Notes: a model not told the origin generated them from the letters alone. Positions 8,385-16,685 are shown, counted from the stretch's first letter. The stretch is 64,000 bases of DNA from Methanocella paludicola SANAE (GCF_000011005.1 NC_013665.1:2705501-2769500); one strand, 5' to 3'. Translations and numbers: made by a program.

Positions 8385-8912
8385 TCACTTCTTCTGAACC
8401 GGCGCGGCTTCCAATTTCACACCAGCGCTCGCCTTTGCGATCTCGGCCAGGTCGTCGTCTGCGCCAGCGGGGGCGTGGCCTGCCTCGTGCAGGTCGGCTT
8501 TCTTCTGGACGGGCGTCGGGCCCAGCTTCTTTACAGTATTGACCATATCCTTGACGACTTCCGCCCACAGCGCTCCTTCCGAGGCCGAGACGAAGGTCAT
8601 CTTGAGCCTTCTCGGGTCAATGCCGAACTGTTCTATCACTTTTCTGGTCAGAGCGATCCTGCGCCTCGCCTTGTAGTTGCCCGCGATGTAGTGGCAGTCG
8701 CCGATGTGGCAGCCGGATATGAGCACCGCGTCGGCACCGAGGCTGAACGCCTCCATGACGAAAGCGGGGTCGATACGGCCGGTGCACATCACACGGATGA
8801 CACGCACGTTGGGGGGGTACTGGATACGGGATGTGCCCGCGAGGTCTGAGCCTGCGTAGGTACACCAGTTGCACAGTATGCCGAGTATCTTGGGTTCGAA
8901 CTCGTCAGCCAT
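8385..8912 (-). CDS. mvhD: F420-non-reducing hydrogenase / heterodisulfide reductase linker subunit D
   Basis: 175 residues from the ATG at 8912, which has a strong GGAGGTG ribosome binding site 6-7 bases upstream; an upstream start at 9014 would only read back into hdrA. The MvhD core is clear: ILCNWCTYAGSDLAG near the N-terminus, VMCTGRIDP, and ISGCHIGDCHY, giving the five cysteines around the [2Fe-2S] centre. Known role: it passes electrons from MvhA/MvhG to the flavin of HdrA. Unusually, about 40 residues rich in Ala, Lys and Asp follow the core and contain the short sequence PVQKK twice, the second time as the exact C-terminus. The gene starts one base after the hdrA stop. Confidence 0.95.
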   Translation of the reverse strand: MADEFEPKILGILCNWCTYAGSDLAGTSRIQYPPNVRVIRVMCTGRIDPAFVMEAFSLGADAVLISGCHIGDCHYIAGNYKARRRIALTRKVIEQFGIDPRRLKMTFVSASEGALWAEVVKDMVNTVKKLGPTPVQKKADLHEAGHAPAGADDDLAEIAKASAGVKLEAAPVQKK

Positions 8913-8913
8913 T

Positions 8914-10893
8914 TTAGGCACCTCCTGCGGGGGTGAACAATGCAGCGATCTGCGCCCTGATCTGTTCGCTCTTGAAATGTTGCATGGTAATCGCTTTTGC
9001 CGGGCACGCTGCACCGCAGGTGCCGCAGCCCTTACACATCGCGTCGTTCACGCTGGCCCTTCTCTTGCCATCCTCGATCTCGTTCAGGGTGATGGCCTTG
9101 TACGGGCACAGGCTTCCGCATACTCCGCAGCCCGAGCAGAGGTCGTCGTCGACCTTTGCCGCGATGGGCTCCAGCGCGACCTTGCCCTGGTTGATGGGCA
9201 CCTGGGCCGCAGCCGCCGCACCGGCAGCCTGGGCCACCGTGTCGGGGATGTCCTTCGGGCCCTGGCAGCACCCGGCCAGGAATATGCCGTCCGTCGAAGT
9301 CGAGAACGGGTTCAGCTTCGGGTGAGCCTCGAGCAGGAACTTGTCCGGGCTCCTGGAGATCGTCAGCTTGTTCCTGAGCAGCTCGGTCGTCTCCTTCGGG
9401 ACGATGGCGGATGCCAGCACGACCACGTCGGCCTCTAAGGCGACAGGCGTGCCGAGCAGCGTGTCCTCTGCGTGGACGATCAGGTTCTTGGTGGCCGGGT
9501 CCTCCTCGATGTACGAGACCCTGCCCCTCACGAACTTCGCGCCCTCGTCCTGGATACGGTAGTAGAACTCCTCATACGCCTTACCGAACGCCCTGATGTC
9601 CATGTAGAACAGCCATGGCACCACTCCGGGCATCTTTTCCATGATCTGGTGGGCGTGCTTCAACGAGTACATGCAGCACACACGGCTACAGTACGGGTTC
9701 GCGTCCTGGTCCCTCGACCCTGCGCACAATACGAACGCAACGTTGTGAGGCTTCTGGCCGTCCGAAGGCCTTATCAGCTTACCGCCCGTCGGGCCGGAAG
9801 CGTTGATGAACCTCTCGAACTGCATGCCGGTAATGACGTTATCAAACCTGCCATAACCCCACTCCTCCTTCTTCTGGATCTCGTACAGGTCAAAGCCGGT
9901 GGCCACGATGATGGTGCCGACTTTGATCTCTACCAGCTCGTCCTTCATGTTGAGGTCGATGGCGTTCTTGTCCCCGCACTTCTTGACGCAAAGCTCGCAC
10001 TTGATGCAGCTGTTGAAGTCAACCGTGTACTTGAGGGGCACTGCCTGGGGGAACGGCACGTATATGGCCTTCCTCGGCCCGAGGCCAAGGTCGAACTCGT
10101 TGCCCTTCGTTACCGGGCATACTGCAGCGCAGTCGCCGCAACCGTTACAGTCAGCCTCCTTCACGCCTCTCGCCTTCTTGCGCACCGTGACGGTGAAATT
10201 GCCGATGTACCCGTCGACCTTCTCCACCTCACAGTAGGTCATGGTCTTAATGTTCGGGTGCCTGTCAACATCCACCATCTTGGGCGTAAGGATACACTGC
10301 GAACAGTCCAGCGTCGGGAACGTCTTATCCAGACGGGACATGTTACCGCCAATACTCGGCTCCTTTTCCACTAAATAAGTGGTAATACCCGAGTCGGCGA
10401 TCTCCAGCGAGGCCTGAATGCCCGCCACGCCGGCACCTATCACCATGATCGACTTCTCGACCGGGATGTACTTCGTGTCCAGAGGCTCAAGAAGAGTTGC
10501 CCTGGCAACGCTCATGCGTATGATATCCTTAGCCTTCTCCGTGGCCTTCTCCGGCTCCTTCATGTGGATCCACGAGGACTGCTCACGGATGTTGGCCATC
10601 TCGAATATGAACGGGTTCAGGCCGCCTGCCGCCGACGCCTTCCTGAACGTGGGCTCATGCAGACGGGGCGAACACGCCGCGACCACGACCGCATCAAGGT
10701 TCTGCTCCTTAATTGCGGCTTTTATCTTTTCTTGCCCCGGAGTTGAGCACATATAAGTGTAGTTGTCCGCGTGCACCACGTTGGGGAGGGTCTTAGCGTA
10801 TTCCCTCACCTGGTCGATGGGGATGACGCCCGCGATGTTGGTGCCGCAGTGGCAGATGAACACTCCGACTCTGTTAGGTTTCTTTTCTGTCAT
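8914..10893 (-). CDS. hdrA: CoB-CoM heterodisulfide reductase subunit A (flavin electron-bifurcating subunit)
   Basis: 659 residues, normal for HdrA. Order of elements: N-terminal CHCGTN domain, the FAD-binding VIGAGVAGIQASLEIAD at about 150-165, a LDCSQCILTPKM cysteine pair, a double ferredoxin insert (CNGCGDCAAVCPV and CIKCELCVKKCG), a second Rossmann part with VLCAGSRD and CSRVCC, and a C-terminal ferredoxin domain (CSGCGVCGSLCPY and CKGCGTCGAACPA). No selenocysteine is needed. Known role: the flavin splits electron pairs from hydrogen between ferredoxin and the heterodisulfide CoM-S-S-CoB. It lies between hdrB (10 base gap) and mvhD (1 base gap). Confidence 0.98.
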   Translation of the reverse strand: MTEKKPNRVGVFICHCGTNIAGVIPIDQVREYAKTLPNVVHADNYTYMCSTPGQEKIKAAIKEQNLDAVVVAACSPRLHEPTFRKASAAGGLNPFIFEMANIREQSSWIHMKEPEKATEKAKDIIRMSVARATLLEPLDTKYIPVEKSIMVIGAGVAGIQASLEIADSGITTYLVEKEPSIGGNMSRLDKTFPTLDCSQCILTPKMVDVDRHPNIKTMTYCEVEKVDGYIGNFTVTVRKKARGVKEADCNGCGDCAAVCPVTKGNEFDLGLGPRKAIYVPFPQAVPLKYTVDFNSCIKCELCVKKCGDKNAIDLNMKDELVEIKVGTIIVATGFDLYEIQKKEEWGYGRFDNVITGMQFERFINASGPTGGKLIRPSDGQKPHNVAFVLCAGSRDQDANPYCSRVCCMYSLKHAHQIMEKMPGVVPWLFYMDIRAFGKAYEEFYYRIQDEGAKFVRGRVSYIEEDPATKNLIVHAEDTLLGTPVALEADVVVLASAIVPKETTELLRNKLTISRSPDKFLLEAHPKLNPFSTSTDGIFLAGCCQGPKDIPDTVAQAAGAAAAAQVPINQGKVALEPIAAKVDDDLCSGCGVCGSLCPYKAITLNEIEDGKRRASVNDAMCKGCGTCGAACPAKAITMQHFKSEQIRAQIAALFTPAGGA

Positions 10894-10903
10894 TTCTTCT
10901 CCC

Positions 10904-11815
10904 TCACACGATCTTATCCAGTAATGAGTCTACCTTGATCTGGTGCGCCTCAAGCCCCAGCTCGTCCGGGCTCAAGCCCTGGGCAAGCCCGAGAAGCTGG
11001 CCGTAGTGCAGCACGGGTATGTTGTACACGTCGCCGAACTTCTCCTTGATCTCCACCTGGCCCAGGTCGAACTGCAGGTGACAGAACGGGCACACGTCCA
11101 CGATACAGTCCACTCCGACGGCCTGCATGTTCCTGAGCTTCTCGTTGGTCATATCAAGGGCGAAATCCTTCTTGTACCCACGGACGCCTCCGCCTGCCCC
11201 GCAGCACATCATCTTGTTCTGGTACTCCATGCTCCTCGCCCCAAGCGCCTCGACCATCTCATCGAGGAACCTCGGCAACTCGGTGCCGAAGCTCGGAGCG
11301 TTCGGGAAGTTCCTCTCCCTGCCAGGCCTCAACAGGTGACAACCGTAGTGAATACCCACTTTGATACCGTTAAGCGGCTGCACCACGCTATCCCGGATCT
11401 TCTTGATCCCGACATCGTTATACAGCTGCTCGGCCACATGCCGCACCTCTATAGAGCCCTGGAACTTCATGTCAGCCAGCTTGAGGATACCGTTGACCTT
11501 CTCCTTCTCCGCAGGGTTCTGCTTCAACTTCTCGTTAACATCATACAACGACTTGTAACAGCCATTACACACAACTGTGCAATTCATGCCCATCTGCTCC
11601 GACAGGCAAATATTCCTCGCCGCCAAAGCCTCCCACGTCAGGAGGTCCATCGAACCGAACGCGCCCGGAGCCGGACAGCACCCGGCACCCTTAAGGTCCA
11701 CCAGCTCAACGCCAAGATTCTTCGACGTCTTAATGGTGGCAGCCTCAATGCCCGGATAACGGTTCGGAGCAATACAGCCCAGGAACAACGACGACTTAAA
11801 CTTAGATTCGCTCAT
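10904..11815 (-). CDS. hdrB: CoB-CoM heterodisulfide reductase subunit B (catalytic, CCG-domain)
   Basis: 303 residues with two CCG domains. The first shows GCIAPNRYPG, GAGCCPAPGAFG and VVCNGCYKSL; the second shows HYGCHLLRP, MMCCGAGGG and DVCPFCHLQFD. In the known structure these cysteines hold two non-cubane [4Fe-4S] clusters that reductively cleave CoM-S-S-CoB. The start overlaps the hdrC stop by four bases, and hdrA follows 10 bases after the stop. The soluble HdrABC form fits a cytochrome-independent route; no HdrDE genes are seen in this window. Confidence 0.97.
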   Translation of the reverse strand: MSESKFKSSLFLGCIAPNRYPGIEAATIKTSKNLGVELVDLKGAGCCPAPGAFGSMDLLTWEALAARNICLSEQMGMNCTVVCNGCYKSLYDVNEKLKQNPAEKEKVNGILKLADMKFQGSIEVRHVAEQLYNDVGIKKIRDSVVQPLNGIKVGIHYGCHLLRPGRERNFPNAPSFGTELPRFLDEMVEALGARSMEYQNKMMCCGAGGGVRGYKKDFALDMTNEKLRNMQAVGVDCIVDVCPFCHLQFDLGQVEIKEKFGDVYNIPVLHYGQLLGLAQGLSPDELGLEAHQIKVDSLLDKIV

Positions 11816-12360
11816 TTCTTTACCTCCTTAGCGTCATACTGAGCTTTGAGGGCCATGAGTCCTGTTCCCTCCAGGATCTTCTGCACGCCGGGCATGTACT
11901 CCGGGTACGCGTGAGTCGTCGGCGGCACCTCGGACAGTCCCAGCTTGACCCTGAGCTTCTTGGTGGCGTCGTTGATCGGCACTGCGTGGCCGGTCTGGTA
12001 GATGAACGTGGCGTTCTGCAGGAAGTTCTTCGGCGCCATCAAATTCTTCGTGGCCATGTTCCTCAACGCCAGTATCACGTCAGTCGGCTTCACGTGCCTC
12101 GGGCACCTGTCAGTACAGGTGTAGCACGTCGAACAATACCAGATCTCATCGCTCTTCATCAGCTCATCCTTCAAGCCAAGAGCGGTCATCCTCATGATCT
12201 TCCTGGTACGGAGAGCGTTCCTCCTGCCCATGGGGCAGCCTGCGGTGCAGGTGCCGCACTGGTAGCATACGGAGATGTTCTCTCCTCCGCCCTTCTCCAC
12301 CTCGTGGGTGAAGTTCACGAGACCCTTGTTAAGATTTAAAACCTGAGATTCTAAAGCCAT
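11812..12360 (-). CDS. hdrC: CoB-CoM heterodisulfide reductase subunit C
   Basis: 182 residues with a two-cluster ferredoxin fold: CYQCGTCTAGCP near residue 30 and CSTCYTCTDRCP near residue 75. In the known complex HdrC relays electrons from HdrA to the active-site subunit HdrB. The C-terminal part (EVPPTTHAYPEYMPGV) is typical of HdrC. It starts one base after the fwdF stop and overlaps hdrB by four bases. The order polyferredoxin-hdrC-hdrB-hdrA puts all electron carriers in one transcript. Confidence 0.97.
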   Translation of the reverse strand: MALESQVLNLNKGLVNFTHEVEKGGGENISVCYQCGTCTAGCPMGRRNALRTRKIMRMTALGLKDELMKSDEIWYCSTCYTCTDRCPRHVKPTDVILALRNMATKNLMAPKNFLQNATFIYQTGHAVPINDATKKLRVKLGLSEVPPTTHAYPEYMPGVQKILEGTGLMALKAQYDAKEVKK

Positions 12361-12361
12361 T

Positions 12362-13456
12362 TTACGCCCCCTTGATCTTGGGAGTCTTCTCGGCCATCAG
12401 CTTGTCGGAGATCTTCTTGGACAGGTTCGTCTCCTCGCCCTTCCAGTTGATCTTCGTCCTCTTCATCCTGATGGTACCGTCAGCCGGGCAGGCCTTGATA
12501 CATGCTCCGCAGTACATGCAGAAGTCCTTGTTGTAGCTCAGCTTGCCGGGCTTCTGGCCCGCTTCCTCGACCGGCGGGATGTATAATGCGTTGGCCGGGC
12601 ATACCTCTACGCAGGTAGAGCAGCCGGCGGGGCACCTGTCGGTGACGAGCTCGTACTCGCCCTCGAACAGCTTCTCGACCTTGGCCGCGTCCCTCGGGCA
12701 GATGACCTGGCACCAGGAGCAGGTGATGCACTTCTCCAGGTCGATGTCGACCTTGCCGCTCAGCTTCGGCGCAGCGAGCTCCTTTCTCTCTAGCTTGATG
12801 GCCTCTTCGGGGCAGGCGCTGATACATAGCTGGCAATAGTCGCACTTCTTCTCGTCGAAGTTCAGTTTGCCGATCTTCTTCACGGTGAGGGGGGTCGGCT
12901 CCTTGTAATCGATCTTGTAAGCGTCACAGAGCTCGGCGCAAATGCCGCAGAGCGTACACTTGTCCTCGTCGAGCTTGAATTCAAGCGCGTACTTAGTGTT
13001 CGTCGAAGACGCTTTGTGGCCCTGGTCCACGTCGGCCACTTCTCGCTTGATGGCGTCCCTGGGGCAGACTTCCTCGCAAAGCACGCAGCGAGTGCACTTC
13101 TCGGGGTCGATCTTCGCGTCCTTGGCGATCTGGGGGAAGCCCTGCTGCTCGATGATGGGCAGCTTCGGCTGGCCGTCCACGGTCAGCTTGATCGCGTCGA
13201 ACGGGCACATGATGTTACAAACGCCACAGTACGAGCACTTCTTAGCGTCGACGTCGATCTTCGAGGTCTTGGCCTTGCCGCGCCCGACCGCTCCGAGCGG
13301 GCCTTCGCTGATGGCCTCTTCGGGGCACGCGTCGATGCACACTCCGCAGCCGGTACACTTGTCGAGGTCGACCGTTAAGTTGGACCTGGTCAATAGCAAC
13401 TTTTGCTCGACGTCCAGCTTATTATTCTCTATTTTTTTCGAGTAACTGGGAAACAA
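12362..13456 (-). CDS. fwdF: Polyferredoxin FwdF with eight [4Fe-4S] motifs
   Basis: 364 residues. Eight CxxCxxCxxxC-type motifs can be read: CTGCGVCIDACP, CSYCGVCNIMCP, CTRCVLCEEVCP, CTLCGICAELCD, CDYCQLCISACP, CITCSWCQVICP, a variant CPAGCSTCVEVCP, and CMYCGACIKACP. This matches the family's chain of clusters that wires FwdB to other Fwd and Hdr modules. The start is a TTG at 13456 with a good GGAGGAG ribosome binding site 8 bases upstream; no ATG lies in a suitable place. It follows fwdG by 21 bases and ends one base before hdrC. Confidence 0.95.
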   Translation of the reverse strand: MFPSYSKKIENNKLDVEQKLLLTRSNLTVDLDKCTGCGVCIDACPEEAISEGPLGAVGRGKAKTSKIDVDAKKCSYCGVCNIMCPFDAIKLTVDGQPKLPIIEQQGFPQIAKDAKIDPEKCTRCVLCEEVCPRDAIKREVADVDQGHKASSTNTKYALEFKLDEDKCTLCGICAELCDAYKIDYKEPTPLTVKKIGKLNFDEKKCDYCQLCISACPEEAIKLERKELAAPKLSGKVDIDLEKCITCSWCQVICPRDAAKVEKLFEGEYELVTDRCPAGCSTCVEVCPANALYIPPVEEAGQKPGKLSYNKDFCMYCGACIKACPADGTIRMKRTKINWKGEETNLSKKISDKLMAEKTPKIKGA

Positions 13457-13477
13457 GTATATTCTCCTCCTATACGT

Positions 13478-13720
13478 TTATTCCGTTGTTAGCGTGATCG
13501 CTCTCTGGGGACATACCATTAAGCAAATGCCGCAACCATTGCAGACGTCCTCATCGATCACTACAGCCTTTCCGTTCAGCACGTTGTACGTCTTCTTCCT
13601 GGTCACCGGGTTGACCACGGTGAGCTCCAACGCATTGACCGGACAGGCGACAACGCAATTATTGCAACCAGTACAGATCCTGCCCTGGATATCTAATGCT
13701 ATTGTCGTCACTTTTCGCAC
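13478..13720 (-). CDS. fwdG: Small two-cluster ferredoxin, FwdG-like
   Basis: 80 residues with two [4Fe-4S] motifs, CTGCNNCVVACP and CNGCGICLMVCP, separated by a longer linker that includes a KKTYNVLNGKAVVIDEDVC stretch. It is the first gene of the fwd-hdr-mvhD operon and most resembles FwdG, the ferredoxin subunit of the formylmethanofuran dehydrogenase complex. The only in-frame start after an upstream stop is GTG at 13720 (or CTG at 13723), with no convincing Shine-Dalgarno sequence. A TATA box at 13761-13770 predicts a leader of only about 20 bases. Confidence 0.88.
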   Translation of the reverse strand: MRKVTTIALDIQGRICTGCNNCVVACPVNALELTVVNPVTRKKTYNVLNGKAVVIDEDVCNGCGICLMVCPQRAITLTTE

Positions 13721-13760
13721 CAGCCATTAGGGATTTTTTTCATTTTTGTATGCCTACGTA

Positions 13761-13770
13761 TCTATTTATA
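13761..13770 (-). promoter_or_regulatory. TATA box for the fwdG-fwdF-hdrCBA-mvhD-fwdDBAC operon
   Basis: TATAAATAGA on the minus strand, about 41-50 bases before the fwdG GTG. An archaeal start about 25 bases downstream would fall near 13740, leaving a leader of roughly 20 bases. CCTACGT-type direct repeats lie immediately on either side, at positions where a regulator could block or help TBP/TFB. Confidence 0.55.
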
Positions 13771-14091
13771 GATTGCCATCGCCTACGTTTGCCTATTTGA
13801 GGTGTTGAACATCCTATTTTGAGCGTTAGTTTTTAAATATTTTTTTCCTCTGGCCCTTTTAGGTATATCGGCAAGCTCAGGATGGCTCGTAAATTTTTGG
13901 CACCATACCGGCGCTCGTTTACTCGACGCTACCGGTTGGTTATCACATTTAATTACAATTTCAAACCTATGACTTTATAAACTTTTCCGGTGACTATAAA
14001 TAATAAATTAGTATAATAAACATATATTATAGGTCGAAAGGAATTTATACTTTTAAATTATAGAAATGTGTAAGGGTATACATATATAAGG

Positions 14092-14131
14092 CTGTCGCCC
14101 CGGCACGAGAGCGCTTGAGCTGCCAGGACAG
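14092..14131 (+). ncRNA. Candidate small RNA or cis-element hairpin between fwdG and mvhG
   Basis: A GC-rich island in an AT-rich spacer. CTGTC (14092-14096) can pair with GACAG (14127-14131), and inside it GGCA (14102-14105) with TGCC (14121-14124). A TATA-like ATATATAAG ends at about 14090, and an A5-T5 run at about 14161-14170 could end a short transcript. Because a start would be expected near 14112, inside the hairpin, a free RNA is uncertain; the pairing may instead be a DNA site. No homologue is known to me. Confidence 0.25.
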
Positions 14132-14186
14132 TCTAACATATTATGCCCGAACCGCGGTGAAAAATTTTTCAATTATAACTAAAGCT

Positions 14187-14194
14187 TTAAATAC
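14187..14194 (+). promoter_or_regulatory. Likely TATA box of mvhG-mvhA
   Basis: TTTAAATA preceded by AAAGC, a plausible BRE. The expected start near 14216-14220 gives a leader of about 75 bases. The leader can form a 6 bp hairpin, TTCGGC (14239-14244) with GCCGAA (14255-14260), upstream of the mvhG ribosome binding site. Confidence 0.55.
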
Positions 14195-14294
14195 CCCCGC
14201 GGGAAAAAGAACATCATACTAAGCACAGGGACTATTGATTCGGCACCCGGAGAGGCCGAAATAGGACCAAGTCTTGTTAATTGGAGTGAATAAA

Positions 14295-15209
14295 ATGGGA
14301 GAAAAAGTAAAGGTAATCGAGTCATGGATGGGCGCATGCGCCGGCTGCGAGATCTCGGTGCTCGACCTGCACGAGGCCCTCTTGCCCGTCCTGGACAAGA
14401 TCGAGTTCGTCTACATACCCGTGCTGATGGACACCAAGCACCCGCCCAAGGCGACCGTAGGCATCGTGAGCGGCGGCGTCAGGAACAGCGATAACCTGCA
14501 CGAGCTGCTCGAGATCAGGAAAAATTGCGATATTTTAATTGCGCTGGGAAGCTGCGCCTGCTTCGGCGGCACTCCCGGCATGGCCAACTTATACGACCTC
14601 AACGCGCTGCTCGAGGAGGTCTACATGACCACCAAGAGCACGAAGAACGACATCAACAGGCTCCCGTACATGGACGGCCTGCCGACCCTCATGCCGGACA
14701 TGAGGCCGGCGAGCGACTACGTCAAGGTCGATGTCATGATACCGGGCTGCGGCCCGACCCCGGCCATGATCGGCGCGGCCATCATGTCGCTGCTCGGCGG
14801 CGCTCCCTACGAGCTCAGCAAGAAGTCCGTATGCGACGAGTGCTCCAGAGTGAAGAGCGAGCGCAACATTAAGAAGATCCTGAGGCCCTTCGAGGGCACT
14901 CCGGACGACAAGAAGTGCCTGTTCGAGCAGGGCTACATCTGCAGCGGAGCCGCCACCCGCGCGGGCTGCGGCGCAGCATGCCCGGCCGCCGGCGCCGCAT
15001 GCCGCGGCTGCTTCGGCAAGTGCGAGAACGCCCCCGAGCAGGGCGCCGCGATGGTCAGCGCCGTCACGTCCTGCTACGGCCTGGACGACGACCCGGCCAC
15101 CGATTTAGATAAAATGGTCGCCGACATCTACGACCCCATCGGCAACTTCTACAAGTACACCGTGCCCGTCTCGTTCCTGACCAAGAAGGCGGTCGAGAAG
15201 GTCAAGTAA
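14295..15209 (+). CDS. mvhG: F420-non-reducing [NiFe] hydrogenase small subunit
   Basis: 304 residues from the ATG at 14295, chosen because TTGGAGTGA lies 7-8 bases upstream; a TTG at 14274 lies before this site. The N-terminal SWMGACAGCEISVLDLHE carries the proximal-cluster CxxC of [NiFe] small subunits, followed by GSCACFGGTPG and a PGCGPTP motif. A C-terminal Cys-rich part (CDECSR, CSGAATRAGCGAACPAAGAACRGC) holds the other clusters. Electrons from H2 leave the active site in MvhA through these clusters to MvhD and HdrA. mvhA follows 12 bases after the stop. There is no adjacent polyferredoxin mvhB gene. Confidence 0.96.
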   Translation: MGEKVKVIESWMGACAGCEISVLDLHEALLPVLDKIEFVYIPVLMDTKHPPKATVGIVSGGVRNSDNLHELLEIRKNCDILIALGSCACFGGTPGMANLYDLNALLEEVYMTTKSTKNDINRLPYMDGLPTLMPDMRPASDYVKVDVMIPGCGPTPAMIGAAIMSLLGGAPYELSKKSVCDECSRVKSERNIKKILRPFEGTPDDKKCLFEQGYICSGAATRAGCGAACPAAGAACRGCFGKCENAPEQGAAMVSAVTSCYGLDDDPATDLDKMVADIYDPIGNFYKYTVPVSFLTKKAVEKVK

Positions 15210-15221
15210 GAGGTGAATATC

Positions 15222-16634
15222 ATGGTCAAGCAAATCAAAGTAGCACCCGTATCAAGGATCGAGGGCCACGCCCAGATCACCATCGACGTCGAGGACAGCG
15301 GCAAGGTTAGCGACGCCCGCCTCAACATCATGGAAGTAAGGGGATTCGAGAAGTTCCTCCAGGGCAGGCCCGTCGAAGAGGCGCCCAGGACCGTCACGCA
15401 GATCTGCGGCATTTGCCCCGTATCGCACCACCTGGCCGCGGCCAAGGCCGTCGACCAGTGCTTCGGCGCAGGGACTGCCCCCACGGCCACCATGCTCCGT
15501 GAGCTAATGCAGATGGGCCAGTTCATCCACTCCCACTCGCTGCACTTCTACTTCCTGGCCGCCCCGGACTTCGTGTTCGGCCCGGACGCCGACCCGAAGC
15601 AGAGGAACGTGTTCGGCATCATAGCCGCCAACCCGGACCTCGCCGTACAGGCCGTCAAGTTCCGAAAGATCGGCCAGCAGATCGTCGAGGCCACCGGTGG
15701 CAGGTCCATCAACCCCGTGACCTATGTCCCCGGAGGCATCACCAAGGGCCTCACGAAGGATGACGTCGACAGGCTGCTGCCCATGGCAAAGCAGGCCGTC
15801 GAGTACTCAAAGGCGACGTTAGCGCTGGCCAAGCCCATCTTCAACCAGTACATCGACGCCGTCAAGCTGTTAGGCGACGCCGACTCGATGCACCTGGGCC
15901 TCGTGAAGAACGGCAACCTCGAGCTGTACGACGGCACCGTCAGGCTGCTCGGCAAGGACGGCAGCATCGTCAAGGAGTTCGCGGACAAGGACTACCTCCA
16001 GTACATCGCCGAGTACGTGTACCCGCACTCCTACATGAAGGCGCCCTACTGGAAGGACATGGGCTGGGAGAACGGCATGTACCGCGTCTCGCCGCTGTCC
16101 AGGATCAACGTCTGCGACCAGATCGACACCCCGCTCGCCAACGCCGAGCTGCAGGAGTTCCGCAAGGCGTTCGGCCGGCCGGCCCAGAAGACCCTGCTGT
16201 ACCACTACGCCAGGCTGATCGAGCTTCTGTACGCGTCCGAGAAGGCCGTCGAGCTGCTCTCCGACCCGAAGATCACCGGCAAGGAGCTCCGCGTGCCCGT
16301 GAAGGCCCGCGCTGCGACCGGAGTCGGCATCATCGAGGCCCCGAGAGGCACTCTGATCCACGACTACGATACGGACGACAAGGGCTTCATCACGAAGGCC
16401 AACATCATCGTCGCCACGGCGCACAACAACAAGGCCATCAACGTCGGCCTGAAGAACACCGCCCAGAAGATCATCAACACCCCGACTCCCGCCGAGGGCG
16501 TCCTCAACAGGATGGAGATGGTCATCAGGGCGTACGACCCGTGCTTCTCGTGCGCTACACATACGGTCTCAGGCAAGATGCCCCTCGAAGTGGTCATCAA
16601 CAGGCCCACCGGCAGGGAAGTCATCCGCAGATAA
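15222..16634 (+). CDS. mvhA: F420-non-reducing [NiFe] hydrogenase large subunit
   Basis: 470 residues from the ATG at 15222, with AGGTGA 5 bases upstream; a GTG at 15213 overlaps that site and is less likely. The nickel ligands are visible: QICGICPVSHH near residue 65 and DPCFSCATH near the C-terminus. Residues follow the last Cys motif to the stop as in other Mvh large subunits, where a short C-terminal peptide is removed on maturation. The protein oxidises H2 for flavin-based bifurcation by HdrA. It is the last gene of a two-gene transcript ending in a hairpin. Confidence 0.97.
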   Translation: MVKQIKVAPVSRIEGHAQITIDVEDSGKVSDARLNIMEVRGFEKFLQGRPVEEAPRTVTQICGICPVSHHLAAAKAVDQCFGAGTAPTATMLRELMQMGQFIHSHSLHFYFLAAPDFVFGPDADPKQRNVFGIIAANPDLAVQAVKFRKIGQQIVEATGGRSINPVTYVPGGITKGLTKDDVDRLLPMAKQAVEYSKATLALAKPIFNQYIDAVKLLGDADSMHLGLVKNGNLELYDGTVRLLGKDGSIVKEFADKDYLQYIAEYVYPHSYMKAPYWKDMGWENGMYRVSPLSRINVCDQIDTPLANAELQEFRKAFGRPAQKTLLYHYARLIELLYASEKAVELLSDPKITGKELRVPVKARAATGVGIIEAPRGTLIHDYDTDDKGFITKANIIVATAHNNKAINVGLKNTAQKIINTPTPAEGVLNRMEMVIRAYDPCFSCATHTVSGKMPLEVVINRPTGREVIRR

Positions 16635-16649
16635 AATCAGCACATGTTC

Positions 16650-16685
16650 GCGAGCCCTGCGGGGTTCGCTATCTTCTATTTTTAT
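16650..16685 (+). terminator. Terminator of mvhGA
   Basis: GCGAGCCC (16650-16657) pairs with GGGTTCGC (16662-16669) as an 8 bp stem with one G-U pair, followed by TATCTTCTATTTTTATT. A second small hairpin, CCCAC/GTGGG, lies at 16691-16709. Confidence 0.6.

Larger units (their letters stand above)
13721..14294. promoter_or_regulatory. 574 bp divergent control region between fwdG and mvhG
   Basis: An AT-rich spacer driving the two halves of the H2:heterodisulfide/CO2-reducing system. For the minus strand there is TATAAATAGA (13770-13761). Around it are four related words on the plus strand: TGCCTACGTA (13751-13760), CGCCTACGTT (13780-13789), GCCTATTTGA (13791-13800) and CCTATTTTGAG (13813-13823). 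The first two bracket the TATA box and lie about 29 bp apart. For the plus strand, TTTAAATA at 14187-14194 is the likely mvhG box. A second plus-strand TATA-like ATATATAAG lies at about 14082-14090, before a GC-rich hairpin. No ORF with good support is present. Confidence 0.65.

Noticed and set aside
14092-14131. tRNA gene in the fwd-mvh spacer
   Set aside because: The hairpins do not form a cloverleaf, and no T-loop or anticodon arm can be drawn. No tRNA or rRNA gene was recognised anywhere in the window.
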